A stretch of 40,596 bases of DNA, from NCBI GenBank assembly GCA_050942995.1, contig JBMNOI010000014.1, forward strand, positions 1 through 40,596. The letters are read 5' to 3'. Position numbers and translations under genes: made by a program. Source of the stretch: JBMNOI01 sp050942995 (GTDB lineage Bacteria; Chloroflexota; Anaerolineae; UBA1429). Shown piece after piece: positions 11,738 through 19,117 of the stretch; position 1 is the first letter of the stretch; the number at the start of each line of letters is the position of its first letter. Below the pieces are notes generated by a model that was not told the origin of the DNA, did not search any database, and saw only the letters and a program-made list of their open reading frames with translations.

Positions 11738-12883
11738 CTAGTGGCGCGCGCCGGCCAGTGAGTGCACAAAGCGTCGCAGCAGATACAGGCTGTCGTGCGG
11801 GCCGGGGCTGGCTTCGGGATGATACTGGATGCCGCTCACCGGCAGCTCCCGATGGGCGATGCCCTCGATGGTGTCATCATACAGATTGACGTGAGTGACG
11901 ACATAGGGCAGCCCCTCCAGCGAATCGGGCACCACCGCGTAATTGTGGTTCTGGGCGGTGATCTTGACGCGGCCCGTGCTCAGATCCCGCACCGGATGGT
12001 TGCCCCCGTGATGGCCAAAGGGCAGCTTGTAGATGCGTCCGCCGGCCGCCAGGGAGATGATCTGGTGGCCCAGACAGATGCCGAACAGAGGGAGCCGTCC
12101 GATGAGGCGGCGCACCGTCTCGACCGTCTCGGCGGCCCGTTCGGGGTTGCCCGGTCCGTTGGATACGAGCACACCATCAGGCCGATGGGCCATGATGTCG
12201 CCCGGCGCGGCGTCGGCGGGCACCACCGTTACCCGGGCGCCCAGCCCGACCAGGTGCCGCAGTATGTTCTGCTTGATGCCGCAATCTATGACGACGACGT
12301 GAGGAGTGCAGCCGTTGCGCAACATATCGTGGGGAAGGTAACCGATCCAGCGGGATTCGACCCGTGCGGTCCAGGTCAGCCCGACGGTAGGGGAAATCTC
12401 GCGCACCGGAAAGAACGCGCTCATGTCCGGCGCGGTGCGCGCCATCTCGAGCAGATGCGCCACATCATCCCGCACCGTCGAGAGGGCTCCCCGCATGACG
12501 CCTTTTTCGCGCAGGAGAAGGGTCAGGCGTCGCGTATCCAATCCCGAGAGGGCGGGCACACCGTGCTCTTTGAGGTACACCGGCAGGGGTTGCTGCGAAC
12601 GCCAGTTTGCCGGCATTTCACAGATCTTGCGGGCCAGCACCGCCCGCACAAAGAGGGTATTGGATTCGGCATCCTCGTTGTTGATGCCCACATTGCCGAT
12701 GTGCGGGCAGGTAAACACCACCATCTGCCCCCAATACGAGGGGTCGGTGATGATCTCCTGATAGCCGGTCATGCTGGTGTTAAACACCACCTCACCGACC
12801 CACTCGCCCTCGGCGCCCATCGAGTGTCCGCAAAAGACGCTGCCGTCCTCCAGGACGAGCATGCCTCTGGATTGGTCCGCCAT
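11738..12883 (-). CDS. carA: Carbamoyl-phosphate synthase small (glutaminase) subunit
   Basis: CarA releases ammonia from glutamine and passes it to CarB. The 381-residue protein has the N-terminal CPSase domain (GEVVFNTSMTGYQEIITDPS) and a class I amidotransferase domain with the nucleophile in FGICLGHQ (Cys about 270). The His-x-Glu of the triad is in YHPEASPGPHD. The ATG at 12881-12883 is preferred because GGAG lies 6 nt upstream; an upstream in-frame start would add 11 residues. carB follows after 19 nt and nadE lies 127 nt upstream on the same strand, so nadE-carA-carB-pucR may be one operon. Confidence 0.96.
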   Translation of the reverse strand: MADQSRGMLVLEDGSVFCGHSMGAEGEWVGEVVFNTSMTGYQEIITDPSYWGQMVVFTCPHIGNVGINNEDAESNTLFVRAVLARKICEMPANWRSQQPLPVYLKEHGVPALSGLDTRRLTLLLREKGVMRGALSTVRDDVAHLLEMARTAPDMSAFFPVREISPTVGLTWTARVESRWIGYLPHDMLRNGCTPHVVVIDCGIKQNILRHLVGLGARVTVVPADAAPGDIMAHRPDGVLVSNGPGNPERAAETVETVRRLIGRLPLFGICLGHQIISLAAGGRIYKLPFGHHGGNHPVRDLSTGRVKITAQNHNYAVVPDSLEGLPYVVTHVNLYDDTIEGIAHRELPVSGIQYHPEASPGPHDSLYLLRRFVHSLAGARH

Positions 12884-13010
12884 GCTGTCTCCAACGCTGC
12901 TACGATTCCGCGTCATTCGATGCCAGGGCCGTTCTGTCGCCGCCGGATGTCTGCCTCTGCATGAACCGGCACCGCCCCACGCGGATGGCAGCCGCTTTTG
13001 CAGACAGACC

Positions 13011-13793
13011 CTAGCCTTCGTACCCGCTCAATGCGGCCGGCGGCCTGAGTTTGAACGCCATGGTCCGCATTTTGCGCTCTACAGCCTGCACCACCGCGAG
13101 ATCGAATCCGTGGGCCGCCACACCCTCTGCGTCCAGCCCGGCCTCGGTCAGCAAGTACAGGATCTGGTCGGCCTCATCATAGGAAAAGCCCAACTCGTCC
13201 TCGTCGGTCTGTCCTTCCCACAGGTCGGCGCTGGGGGCCTTGTCGACGATGACATCGGGCACTCCCAGATAGCGCGAGAGGTCGCGTACCTGACATTTGT
13301 ACAGATGGGCGATGGGCTTGACGGCCGAGGCGCTGTCGCCATACATGGTAAAATAGCCCAGCAGCGACTCGGTGCGGTTGCTGGTGCCGGCCACCAGTCC
13401 GCCAAAGCGCTCGGATTCGTCATAAAGTGTGATCATGCGGCAACGAGACATGATATTGCCCATGCGGCGCGCGTCTATGTCAGGGCAGCGATCCAGCAGC
13501 GGTTTCACCATGCCGGTGATCTCGAACCGCTCGACCGGCATCCCCAGTGTCGAGGCCATCAGCCGCCCGTGCGCTTCGCTGTCGGGATTGCTGGTGTGAT
13601 AGGGCAGGATCATGGCCTTGACATTCTCCGGCCCTGCAGCGCGTACGCACAGCGCGGCCACCAGCGCCGAATCGACCCCGCCGGACATGCCCAACACCAG
13701 TCGCGAATAGCCTGCCTGAGCCAGTTGCTCGCGAATAAAATCGATGATGCGGTTTGCTTCTCGTTCACAATCCAGTTTTAGCGCCGCCAGCAT
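13011..13793 (-). CDS. nadE: Ammonia-dependent NAD+ synthetase
   Basis: The enzyme converts nicotinic acid adenine dinucleotide to NAD+ with ATP and ammonia. This 260-residue protein is the short form without an N-terminal glutaminase (CN-hydrolase) domain. The ATP pyrophosphatase P-loop SGGVDS is at about residues 37-42. GTSNRTE and the KAPSADLWEGQTDEDELG loop are typical of the family. The ATG has GGAGGG just upstream. Lacking its own glutaminase it would depend on free ammonia or a partner, which is of note beside the glutamine-handling carA and glnA. Confidence 0.93.
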   Translation of the reverse strand: MLAALKLDCEREANRIIDFIREQLAQAGYSRLVLGMSGGVDSALVAALCVRAAGPENVKAMILPYHTSNPDSEAHGRLMASTLGMPVERFEITGMVKPLLDRCPDIDARRMGNIMSRCRMITLYDESERFGGLVAGTSNRTESLLGYFTMYGDSASAVKPIAHLYKCQVRDLSRYLGVPDVIVDKAPSADLWEGQTDEDELGFSYDEADQILYLLTEAGLDAEGVAAHGFDLAVVQAVERKMRTMAFKLRPPAALSGYEG

Positions 13794-14069
13794 GATCCCT
13801 CCGAATGCTTATTGTGCGACCAACACGGCCCGCATCGCGCATGGGCCACGGTCCCGGCAATGACTTGCGCTTGCCCCATGCCGTTATGTCGATTCCGTTG
13901 TCGGGCGTCCCGCCGCGAGTTCCGAACGATAGCCCGAACACGACGCCCCCCCCGGACGTGAAGCTTACGCCCGTTCGGGATGCGTTGAAAGAGCAACCCG
14001 GCGCAGAACCCGACGCCGCCGATGGCATCGATGAAACCAGAGGCCACAGGCATCGAATACTTTGCCGTC

Positions 14070-14097
14070 ATTATAACGGTTTTCCCGTTTCGCCCAA
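14070..14097 (-). promoter_or_regulatory. Candidate promoter for the nadE-carAB operon
   Basis: On the minus strand a perfect -10 TATAAT (14075-14070) lies 16 nt from a weak -35 TTGGGC (14097-14092). It falls between the lipoprotein terminator and nadE, as a new operon promoter should. The leader would be about 270 nt. Confidence 0.4.
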
Positions 14098-14213
14098 CTC
14101 ATCATCCGGCCATCTTTTCTCGAATTCGGCATGCTGGTCGTACCGGCGCATGGCCTCGACGGCGCCCGCCGCAGTGGTCAACAACAGCACCCTGTCTCGC
14201 TCCCGGGGATGAT

Positions 14214-14241
14214 AAAAAGCCGCCCAGCAACGCTGAGCGGC
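14214..14241 (-). terminator. Intrinsic terminator of the beta-propeller lipoprotein gene
   Basis: On the minus strand GCCGCTCAGC (14241-14232), a 3-nt loop and GCTGGGCGGC (14228-14219) form a 10-bp stem with one G-U pair, directly followed by five T (14218-14214). It lies about 165 nt past the stop of the gene at 14404. Confidence 0.8.
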
Positions 14242-14403
14242 TCCAGTGCCCGAGATCGCACCTCGTCATGCGGTGCGCTCCTTCCGTTTTCCGTTTCTAA
14301 GCATATCATGACAAAGCGGATCGGCCATCCTCCATTTGGAGGATCATGTTCAGGCCGGGTGGAGGATGATCGTCATCAGACCACGCCGCGCCCCTCGAAT
14401 AGG

Positions 14404-16230
14404 TCATGGCGCCGTCTCGTCGTCGAAACGTATGGAATCGGCGATGCGCCGGATGTTCGTCTGATCGGCCCATACGACCAGATAGTGATAGCGCTCACCC
14501 CGAATCTCGACGGGCTGCGGATAGGCCACCAGCAGGCCGGCCTGGTCGTCCATATCCTCCGGCTGATCCTCCGAGGGCAGGATGAGGCATGCATCCTGGC
14601 CGTCTATCGACATATATTCGATCTCGGGATCGGCCCCATAGGGCTGCAGCTGGTGCCCGGCCTCTGCCTCGCACACCTCCTGCAGGCTCCAGCCCGCGCC
14701 GTCCAGCGCCGAAAAGTGGACGAACCCATCCGCCGCGCCATACCGATCCTCATACCCGGGCATCGTTCGCCAGGAGGCCGGGTATTCCACAGTCAGGCCA
14801 AAGGGGTCGACAGTGTGCTCGACCCATCCGGGCAGAGTCTCTCCGCCCGTCGCCGATGCCACATCCATATCGGTGACAGAGGGGGTCTTGACCACCCACA
14901 CCGTCCGCCCCAGAATAAGCGCGGCGTAACCATCACTCCCCCATACGACGGCGCCGGCATCGTCTCTATCCAGCAAGGGGCGCACCACCCCGTCGCGGTC
15001 CATGAGCGCCACGTCGCCCGACGGCCGGTGATAGGAGAGCGCCTCTCCATCGGGATGCCATGCGGGCGTCAGCAGATACAGCGGAGCCAGCAGGTCGACG
15101 ATCTCTTCCTCGGCCATGGGGTGCGCCGTCAGCAGATCGCCCGAGGGCCATTCCAGAAGCGCCACATGCGGGATTCTGCCCTCAATCGACCACACCTCAC
15201 CCGTCCGATGGGGCTCTCCGGCCACCACCACCGCCAGCCGATCTCCCAGGGGCGAAAACGCCGCCCACAGCGCGCCGGGGATCACCGGTCGGGGGTCATC
15301 CGCAGCAGCCTCCCACACATACAGGTCGGTATGCGCGTCGGCATCCCAGGCGTCGGGCTCTCCGGCGGGATAGGCCACAAAGGCCAGGGTGTCATCATTC
15401 CATGAGTGAGCCTCGGTATAGCGGCCGCCCAGCCGCTCCGTCAGATCGACCCGCTCGCCAGAGACCGGCCAGGGCATCAACCACGCCTCGGGCAAGCCCT
15501 GCCCCCAGTTCGTCGCGGCCAGCCACGCCCAATCCTCGCTAAAGGTATAGCTGGTGGCGAAATCGGCAGAGATCGCGTCATCGGCATCGGGCACATTCAC
15601 CAACGGCGTCAGTTCACCGTCCAACGAGAGGGAGTAGAGGGCGCCACAGCCCGTACCGCATCCGATCCAGAACACGATCGTCTCGTCATCGATCCAGCGA
15701 TTGAACATCTTGGTTCGATTGACGTTCAGATCGGCCTTTTCGCCGGGAAGCAGATCCTCCCACGTCTCCTCGCCTCTTCGGGCCAGCCCGATGCTGCTCT
15801 GGTCGCCCCGATCATAGACGAACAGCACGCCCTTGCCGTCGGGCGTCCAGGTCACGCTAAGGGGATTCTCCACCGACCAGCGATCCTGCAGCGCCAGATC
15901 GGGCAGGCTACGCACCTCGACGCCGATAAAATCATTCTCGCCGCCGCCTATCACCGCATAGGCGATGTGCCCGCCGTCGGGACTGAACACCGGCGGGGTA
16001 GGAACCTCGGCGGGAAGAACGCCCACAAGGGTAACCGAATCGGCCAAACCTGTTGAGGCTTCGGCCACAGGCTCTTCATCTTCAGGGGTCGTCTCTGGCT
16101 CGGGGGTCACCGCCTGCAAAGTGGGCGTGCGAGTCGGTCTGGGAGTGGGCTCGGCCACCGGCGTGGGGGCACACCCCACAATCACGATAGCCAGCAGCAT
16201 GGTGAAAATAGCCACAGTGCGACGGACCAT
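14404..16230 (-). CDS. Secreted beta-propeller (TolB/PD40-like) lipoprotein
   Basis: This 608-residue protein begins with a lipoprotein signal: MVRRTVAIFT, a hydrophobic run and the lipobox IVGC with Cys at residue 20. A Pro/Thr-rich linker (PTPRPTRTPT) follows, common in Chloroflexota exported proteins. The body has repeated propeller-type strands such as PVFSPDGGHIAYAV, VTWTPDGKGVLFVYD and WAAFSPLGDRLAVV, spaced like PD40/TolB repeats. The last 150 residues (from about GWVEHTVDPFGLTVEYPASW) look like a separate PsbP- or lipid-binding-like domain. The ATG at 16228-16230 has GGAGG 5 nt upstream. It probably sits outside the membrane; its ligand is unknown. Confidence 0.8.
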   Translation of the reverse strand: MVRRTVAIFTMLLAIVIVGCAPTPVAEPTPRPTRTPTLQAVTPEPETTPEDEEPVAEASTGLADSVTLVGVLPAEVPTPPVFSPDGGHIAYAVIGGGENDFIGVEVRSLPDLALQDRWSVENPLSVTWTPDGKGVLFVYDRGDQSSIGLARRGEETWEDLLPGEKADLNVNRTKMFNRWIDDETIVFWIGCGTGCGALYSLSLDGELTPLVNVPDADDAISADFATSYTFSEDWAWLAATNWGQGLPEAWLMPWPVSGERVDLTERLGGRYTEAHSWNDDTLAFVAYPAGEPDAWDADAHTDLYVWEAAADDPRPVIPGALWAAFSPLGDRLAVVVAGEPHRTGEVWSIEGRIPHVALLEWPSGDLLTAHPMAEEEIVDLLAPLYLLTPAWHPDGEALSYHRPSGDVALMDRDGVVRPLLDRDDAGAVVWGSDGYAALILGRTVWVVKTPSVTDMDVASATGGETLPGWVEHTVDPFGLTVEYPASWRTMPGYEDRYGAADGFVHFSALDGAGWSLQEVCEAEAGHQLQPYGADPEIEYMSIDGQDACLILPSEDQPEDMDDQAGLLVAYPQPVEIRGERYHYLVVWADQTNIRRIADSIRFDDETAP

Positions 16231-16431
16231 TTCATCCTCCAACGATAATGAATACCCCCGACGCTTGTCCATCGGGTGCGTTCGAAAACAACGCCGCAAG
16301 CCGGGGGCAAACGATTGCGCATCGCTTCATGCCCATGCCGATGCACAGGCCCAATCCTTTACGGGAAGCGGGTGTTCATGCGCGCATATCAGACGGCACG
16401 CACCCTTGCGCGGTTCCGGCTGCACGGAGCG

Positions 16432-18138
16432 TCAAGTCTCGCTCAGTCGCAGCGCTGAGACAACCAGCTGCAACGATGTGCGCCCCTGCCATTCATTCAG
16501 ATCGGGGCGGTAGATCAGGTCCACGTGGCTGCCCGGCCGCACCGTCTGCGCCAGATCTCCCATGCGAAAGGCGATGGCGCACAGTGAGCATCCGTCGCCG
16601 GCCACCTCCAGACGCAAATGCTTCGCCTCTTTTCCCACCGTTCGCACGGAGCGAGCCAAAAGCCCTGTGCTGGCCAGCGCCGGCTCTGGATTACCCTCAC
16701 CCATCGGATCCAGCATACGCAGGGCGGCGGGGGTTCCTTCGTGTAGCTCGTCCAGCCGCACGATGGCGTCCACCGTGTACCGCCGGCTCAACGTCTCTTC
16801 ATCCAGATGCTCGTCCGCATAGGCCAGCAATCGCTCGTACAGGGCCGGAATATTCTCGTTGGGCAGGGAAAAGCCCGCCGCCCGCTCGTGCCCTCCATAG
16901 CGTGAGAGCAGATCGGCGCAGGCGTCCAGCGCATGAGTGATGTGAAAGCCCTCCACACTGCGCGCCGATCCTCGCGCGCCCTCTTCCTCAGCCCGCATCA
17001 CCAGCGTGGGGCGGTAGAATTCCTCTGTCAGCCGGCTGGCGATCAGCCCCACAAGCCCCTCATGATAGTCGGGACCGTGTACCAGCAGCAACGGTCGCCC
17101 GTCCAGATCTCCCAGCCCCTGCCGGGCCTGCTCGACCTGCTTTTCCAGCATGCTCTGGCGCTCCCGATTCACCGCATCCAGTTGCTCGGCCAGAGGACGA
17201 GCCGCCTCATAGGTTTCGGCCATGAGCAGATCGTACGCCAGACTGGCGTGCTGCAACCGGCCGGCGGCGTTCAATCGCGGCCCCAGGCGAAAGGCGATGT
17301 CCTGGCTATCCACATCCTCGACCTTGACGCCGGCCACATCCATAAGCGCCTGCAACCCCGGCCTCGGCACGCTGCGCATCCGCTCCAAACCGCGACGGAC
17401 CAGTGTCCGGTTCTCGTCGATCAACGGCACAATATCGGCCACCGTACCCAACGCCACGAGATCGAGAAGTTCATCCAGGCAGGAGGGATCGAACCCGGTC
17501 ATACGCGCCTGAACCCGAAAGAGGGCGTCGGCCAGGCGATAGGCCACGCCCACGCCGGCCAGCTCTTTAAAAGGATAAGGGCAATCGGAGCGTTTGGGGT
17601 CGATCACGGCCGGAGTAGAAGGAAGCTGTGCCGGAACCGAGTGATGATCGGTCACAATGATGTCCAGTCCCAGCGAATGGGCATGGGCCACTTCGTTGGG
17701 AGAACGAATGCCACAGTCTACCGTCACCACCAGGCGCGCACCGCTCTCGTACAGATGGGTGAGAGCGTCGTTGTTCAGCCCATAGGCCTCACTGAAGCGA
17801 TCGGGCACATAGTAGCTCACCCGCCCACCCAGCTTGCGTAACGCCGATACCAGCAACACGGTGGCGCTGATGCCGTCCACATCATAGTCACCATAGACGA
17901 CGATGGGCTCTTGACGAATGAGAGCCTGTCGCAATCGGGCCACGGCCTCGTTCATCCCGGCCATGCTAAAGGGGTTGGCCAGTTCGAACGAATCGCTCCA
18001 AAAGGCCTCGAGCCGGGCGAGGGTATCGATACGCCGCGCATAAAGCACCCGGGCCAGGACAGGGTCCAGATCCGGATAGAGTGAGGCGATGTTGGTCGGC
18101 GCCTGGCGCCGGAGGTACCATCGTTGCGCGCCCTGCAC
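16432..18138 (-). CDS. recJ: Single-stranded-DNA-specific exonuclease RecJ
   Basis: RecJ degrades 5' ended single-stranded DNA in recombination and mismatch repair. The 568-residue protein carries the DHH-family motifs VVYGDYDVDGIS (about 78-89), VTVDCGI and VTDHHSVP, the DHHA1 motif GGHERAAGFSL and a C-terminal OB-fold region ending DLNEWQGRTSLQLVV. Length and order agree with bacterial RecJ. The GTG start at 18136-18138 has GGGAG 6 nt upstream. It follows the DUF4870 gene by about 110 nt, and an inverted repeat lies in that gap. Confidence 0.95.
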   Translation of the reverse strand: MQGAQRWYLRRQAPTNIASLYPDLDPVLARVLYARRIDTLARLEAFWSDSFELANPFSMAGMNEAVARLRQALIRQEPIVVYGDYDVDGISATVLLVSALRKLGGRVSYYVPDRFSEAYGLNNDALTHLYESGARLVVTVDCGIRSPNEVAHAHSLGLDIIVTDHHSVPAQLPSTPAVIDPKRSDCPYPFKELAGVGVAYRLADALFRVQARMTGFDPSCLDELLDLVALGTVADIVPLIDENRTLVRRGLERMRSVPRPGLQALMDVAGVKVEDVDSQDIAFRLGPRLNAAGRLQHASLAYDLLMAETYEAARPLAEQLDAVNRERQSMLEKQVEQARQGLGDLDGRPLLLVHGPDYHEGLVGLIASRLTEEFYRPTLVMRAEEEGARGSARSVEGFHITHALDACADLLSRYGGHERAAGFSLPNENIPALYERLLAYADEHLDEETLSRRYTVDAIVRLDELHEGTPAALRMLDPMGEGNPEPALASTGLLARSVRTVGKEAKHLRLEVAGDGCSLCAIAFRMGDLAQTVRPGSHVDLIYRPDLNEWQGRTSLQLVVSALRLSET

Positions 18139-18158
18139 GCTCTTCTCCCGTTATAAAG

Positions 18159-18205
18159 AATGGGGCTGCCCGGGATGCACCAGAGCATCTCGGAACAGCC
18201 CCATT
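18159..18205. repeat. Long imperfect inverted repeat between the DUF4870 gene and recJ
   Basis: Outer arms AATGGGGCTG (18159-18168) and CAGCCCCATT (18196-18205) are perfectly complementary. Inner arms at about 18170-18178 and 18185-18193 pair over 8 of 9 positions round a 6-nt loop. On the minus strand it is followed by CTTTATAA, a weak T-run, so it may terminate the DUF4870 transcript or act in the recJ leader. Confidence 0.55.
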
Positions 18206-18251
18206 ATAGGTCAAAGTAGAGCCTCGGACAAAGGCAGGACGCAAATCCCTT

Positions 18252-18704
18252 TCACAGCCAGCCGTTGCGCCGCATGAATTGGCTGAGCCAAGGGATCTCG
18301 ACGGGTCGCACCATATAGGCCTGATAGCCGTAATAGAAGAATGCGATCATGGGCGGCGAAAAGATCAGCCAGAGCACGCAGCCCAAACAGGGGACGATGG
18401 CGCTCAGAACGATAAAGGCGATGGTCGCCGCCAGATAATAGAGGATGCCGGCCACCAGCAGGCCGAGGCTCTGGGCGGCATGATCGCGCAGATAGCGACT
18501 GTGGCGCGTTTGATCGGTGAGCAACAATACCATGGGCAGCAACCCCGGAACGATCGCCTGACTGGCGTAGCAGAAACCGGCCAGCAGGCGCTCGCCGTCA
18601 TCGGGCGGCACATCGAAAGGCGGCCCCCCACCCCGCCGGGGAGCTTCACCGGCAGAGCGGTCCTCCTCCGGGTCAACCAGTTCACGCGTGGAACGATCGA
18701 ACAT
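18252..18704 (-). CDS. DUF4870-like small membrane protein
   Basis: This 150-residue protein has an acidic, Pro/Gly-rich soluble N-terminus (about 1-45), then three hydrophobic stretches at about 48-70, 82-105 and 108-130. The pattern ERLLAGFCYASQAIVPGLLP, then RYLRDHAAQSL, resembles DUF4870 proteins, whose role is unknown. The ATG at 18702-18704 is chosen because AGGAG lies 6 nt upstream. Longer in-frame readings run into the leuS promoter region and are unlikely. It is divergent from leuS. Confidence 0.75.
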   Translation of the reverse strand: MFDRSTRELVDPEEDRSAGEAPRRGGGPPFDVPPDDGERLLAGFCYASQAIVPGLLPMVLLLTDQTRHSRYLRDHAAQSLGLLVAGILYYLAATIAFIVLSAIVPCLGCVLWLIFSPPMIAFFYYGYQAYMVRPVEIPWLSQFMRRNGWL

Positions 18705-18813
18705 CGTCATCTCCTCATCGCCCTCATTGGCCATCATCCGTGTGTATATATTACGCAATGGGCCGGTCGGAGTTGCGCATCGAGCCTCATCGGGCTGCGC
18801 CATGACCCGACAT

Positions 18814-18844
18814 CCTTTGGAAGGTGGTTGTTTTACGACCTGTG
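18814..18844 (+). repeat. Dispersed repeat, partial copy C (right end), overlapping the leuS promoter
   Basis: This 31-base stretch matches 33587-33617 with 4 mismatches, including TTGTTTT-R-CGACCTGTG in both. It contains the predicted -35 of leuS. Only the right end of the fuller element seen at 33.5 kb is present. Confidence 0.65.
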
Positions 18845-18856
18845 ATATGCTATACT
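18828..18856 (+). promoter_or_regulatory. leuS promoter with extended -10
   Basis: The -35 TTGTTT (18828-18833) and -10 TATACT (18851-18856) are 17 nt apart. A TG one base before the -10 (18848-18849) makes an extended -10, which can offset the weak -35. Transcription would begin near 18863, just ahead of the leader peptide. Confidence 0.6.
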
Positions 18857-18885
18857 GATGTCGGTTTATTTTCAAAAGTGGGGGA

Positions 18886-18978
18886 ATGATGGGAATCGGT
18901 TCCGGTCTGGCGCTCCTTCTTGCTCAGCTCCTCGCCGAGAGGAGCTATTGCCGCTTGGGAGCCGATCGGGACTGTTAA
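18886..18978 (+). CDS. Leucine-rich leader peptide of the leuS attenuator
   Basis: This 30-codon frame begins MMGIGSGLALLLAQLLAERS and ends at TAA 18976-18978. Seven residues are leucine, six of them within nine positions (residues 8-16), encoded by CTG, CTC and CTT at 18907-18933. GGGGG lies 1 nt before the first ATG and 4 nt before the second. The frame starts about 23 nt after the predicted transcription start and ends 29 nt before an intrinsic terminator. That is the layout of amino-acid leader peptides whose translation senses charged tRNA, here tRNA-Leu. A functional protein product is not expected. Confidence 0.75.
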   Translation: MMGIGSGLALLLAQLLAERSYCRLGADRDC

Positions 18979-19033
18979 TACCCCACTCGCGTCGTATCGT
19001 CGAATAGGGCCTCCCTTGCGGGAGGCCTTTTTT
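18895..19033 (+). promoter_or_regulatory. leuS transcription attenuator (leader RNA with alternative pairings)
   Basis: Segment 1 ATCGGTTCC (18895-18903) can pair with segment 2 GGAGCCGAT (18958-18966), with one G-U, enclosing a perfect 8-bp hairpin AGCTCCTC/GAGGAGCT (18926-18946). Segment 3 GGCCTCCC (19008-19015) and segment 4 GGGAGGCC (19020-19027) form the terminator. Segment 2 as GGGAGCC (18957-18963) can instead pair with segment 3 with one bulged base, giving an antiterminator. A ribosome stalled on the Leu codons would cover segment 1 and free segment 2 for segment 3, so leuS is read. A ribosome that reaches the stop at 18976 would cover segment 2 and allow termination. The pairings are seen; the mechanism is inferred. 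Confidence 0.7.
19008..19033 (+). terminator. Intrinsic terminator inside the leuS leader
   Basis: A perfect 8-bp stem GGCCTCCC/GGGAGGCC with loop TTGC is directly followed by six T (19028-19033). It lies 84 nt before the leuS start and downstream of its promoter, so it can only serve as a conditional terminator. Confidence 0.88.
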
Positions 19034-19058
19034 CATTCTTCATCGAAAGGAGGTCGAA

Positions 19059-19076
19059 ATGGGGCTCGAGAACTGA
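19059..19076 (+). CDS. Five-codon minicistron (MGLEN) before leuS
   Basis: ATG GGG CTC GAG AAC TGA follows AAAGGAGGT (19046-19054) with 4 nt spacing, a stronger ribosome site than the one for leuS itself. It ends 41 nt before the leuS ATG and lies after the terminator. It may be a second translational control element or a ribosome entry point, or it may be chance; no function is known. Confidence 0.35.
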   Translation: MGLEN

Positions 19077-19117
19077 ACCGGAAATTCGATCGTACAGGCA
19101 AGAGGAGGAACAGATCG

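Larger units (their letters stand above)
13794..14403. other. 610-base region without a supported gene: nadE leader and end of the lipoprotein transcript
   Basis: The part next to nadE (13794 to about 14065) would be a long untranslated leader if the promoter at 14070-14097 is used. Short open frames on both strands here have no ribosome site and no recognisable product. A run of eight C at about 13947-13954 on the plus strand is a possible sequencing or slippage hotspot. Between the lipoprotein stop and its terminator an 18-base hairpin (ATCCTCC, 4-nt loop, GGAGGAT) lies at 14327-14344. Confidence 0.5.

Noticed and set aside
11762..12964. Plus-strand frame of 400 codons across carA
   Set aside because: Antisense to carA with no signal of its own.
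18876..19040. T-box riboswitch upstream of leuS
   Set aside because: The T-box core (AGGGTGG-N-ACCGCG) is not present, while a Leu-rich leader frame and alternative arms explain the terminator better.
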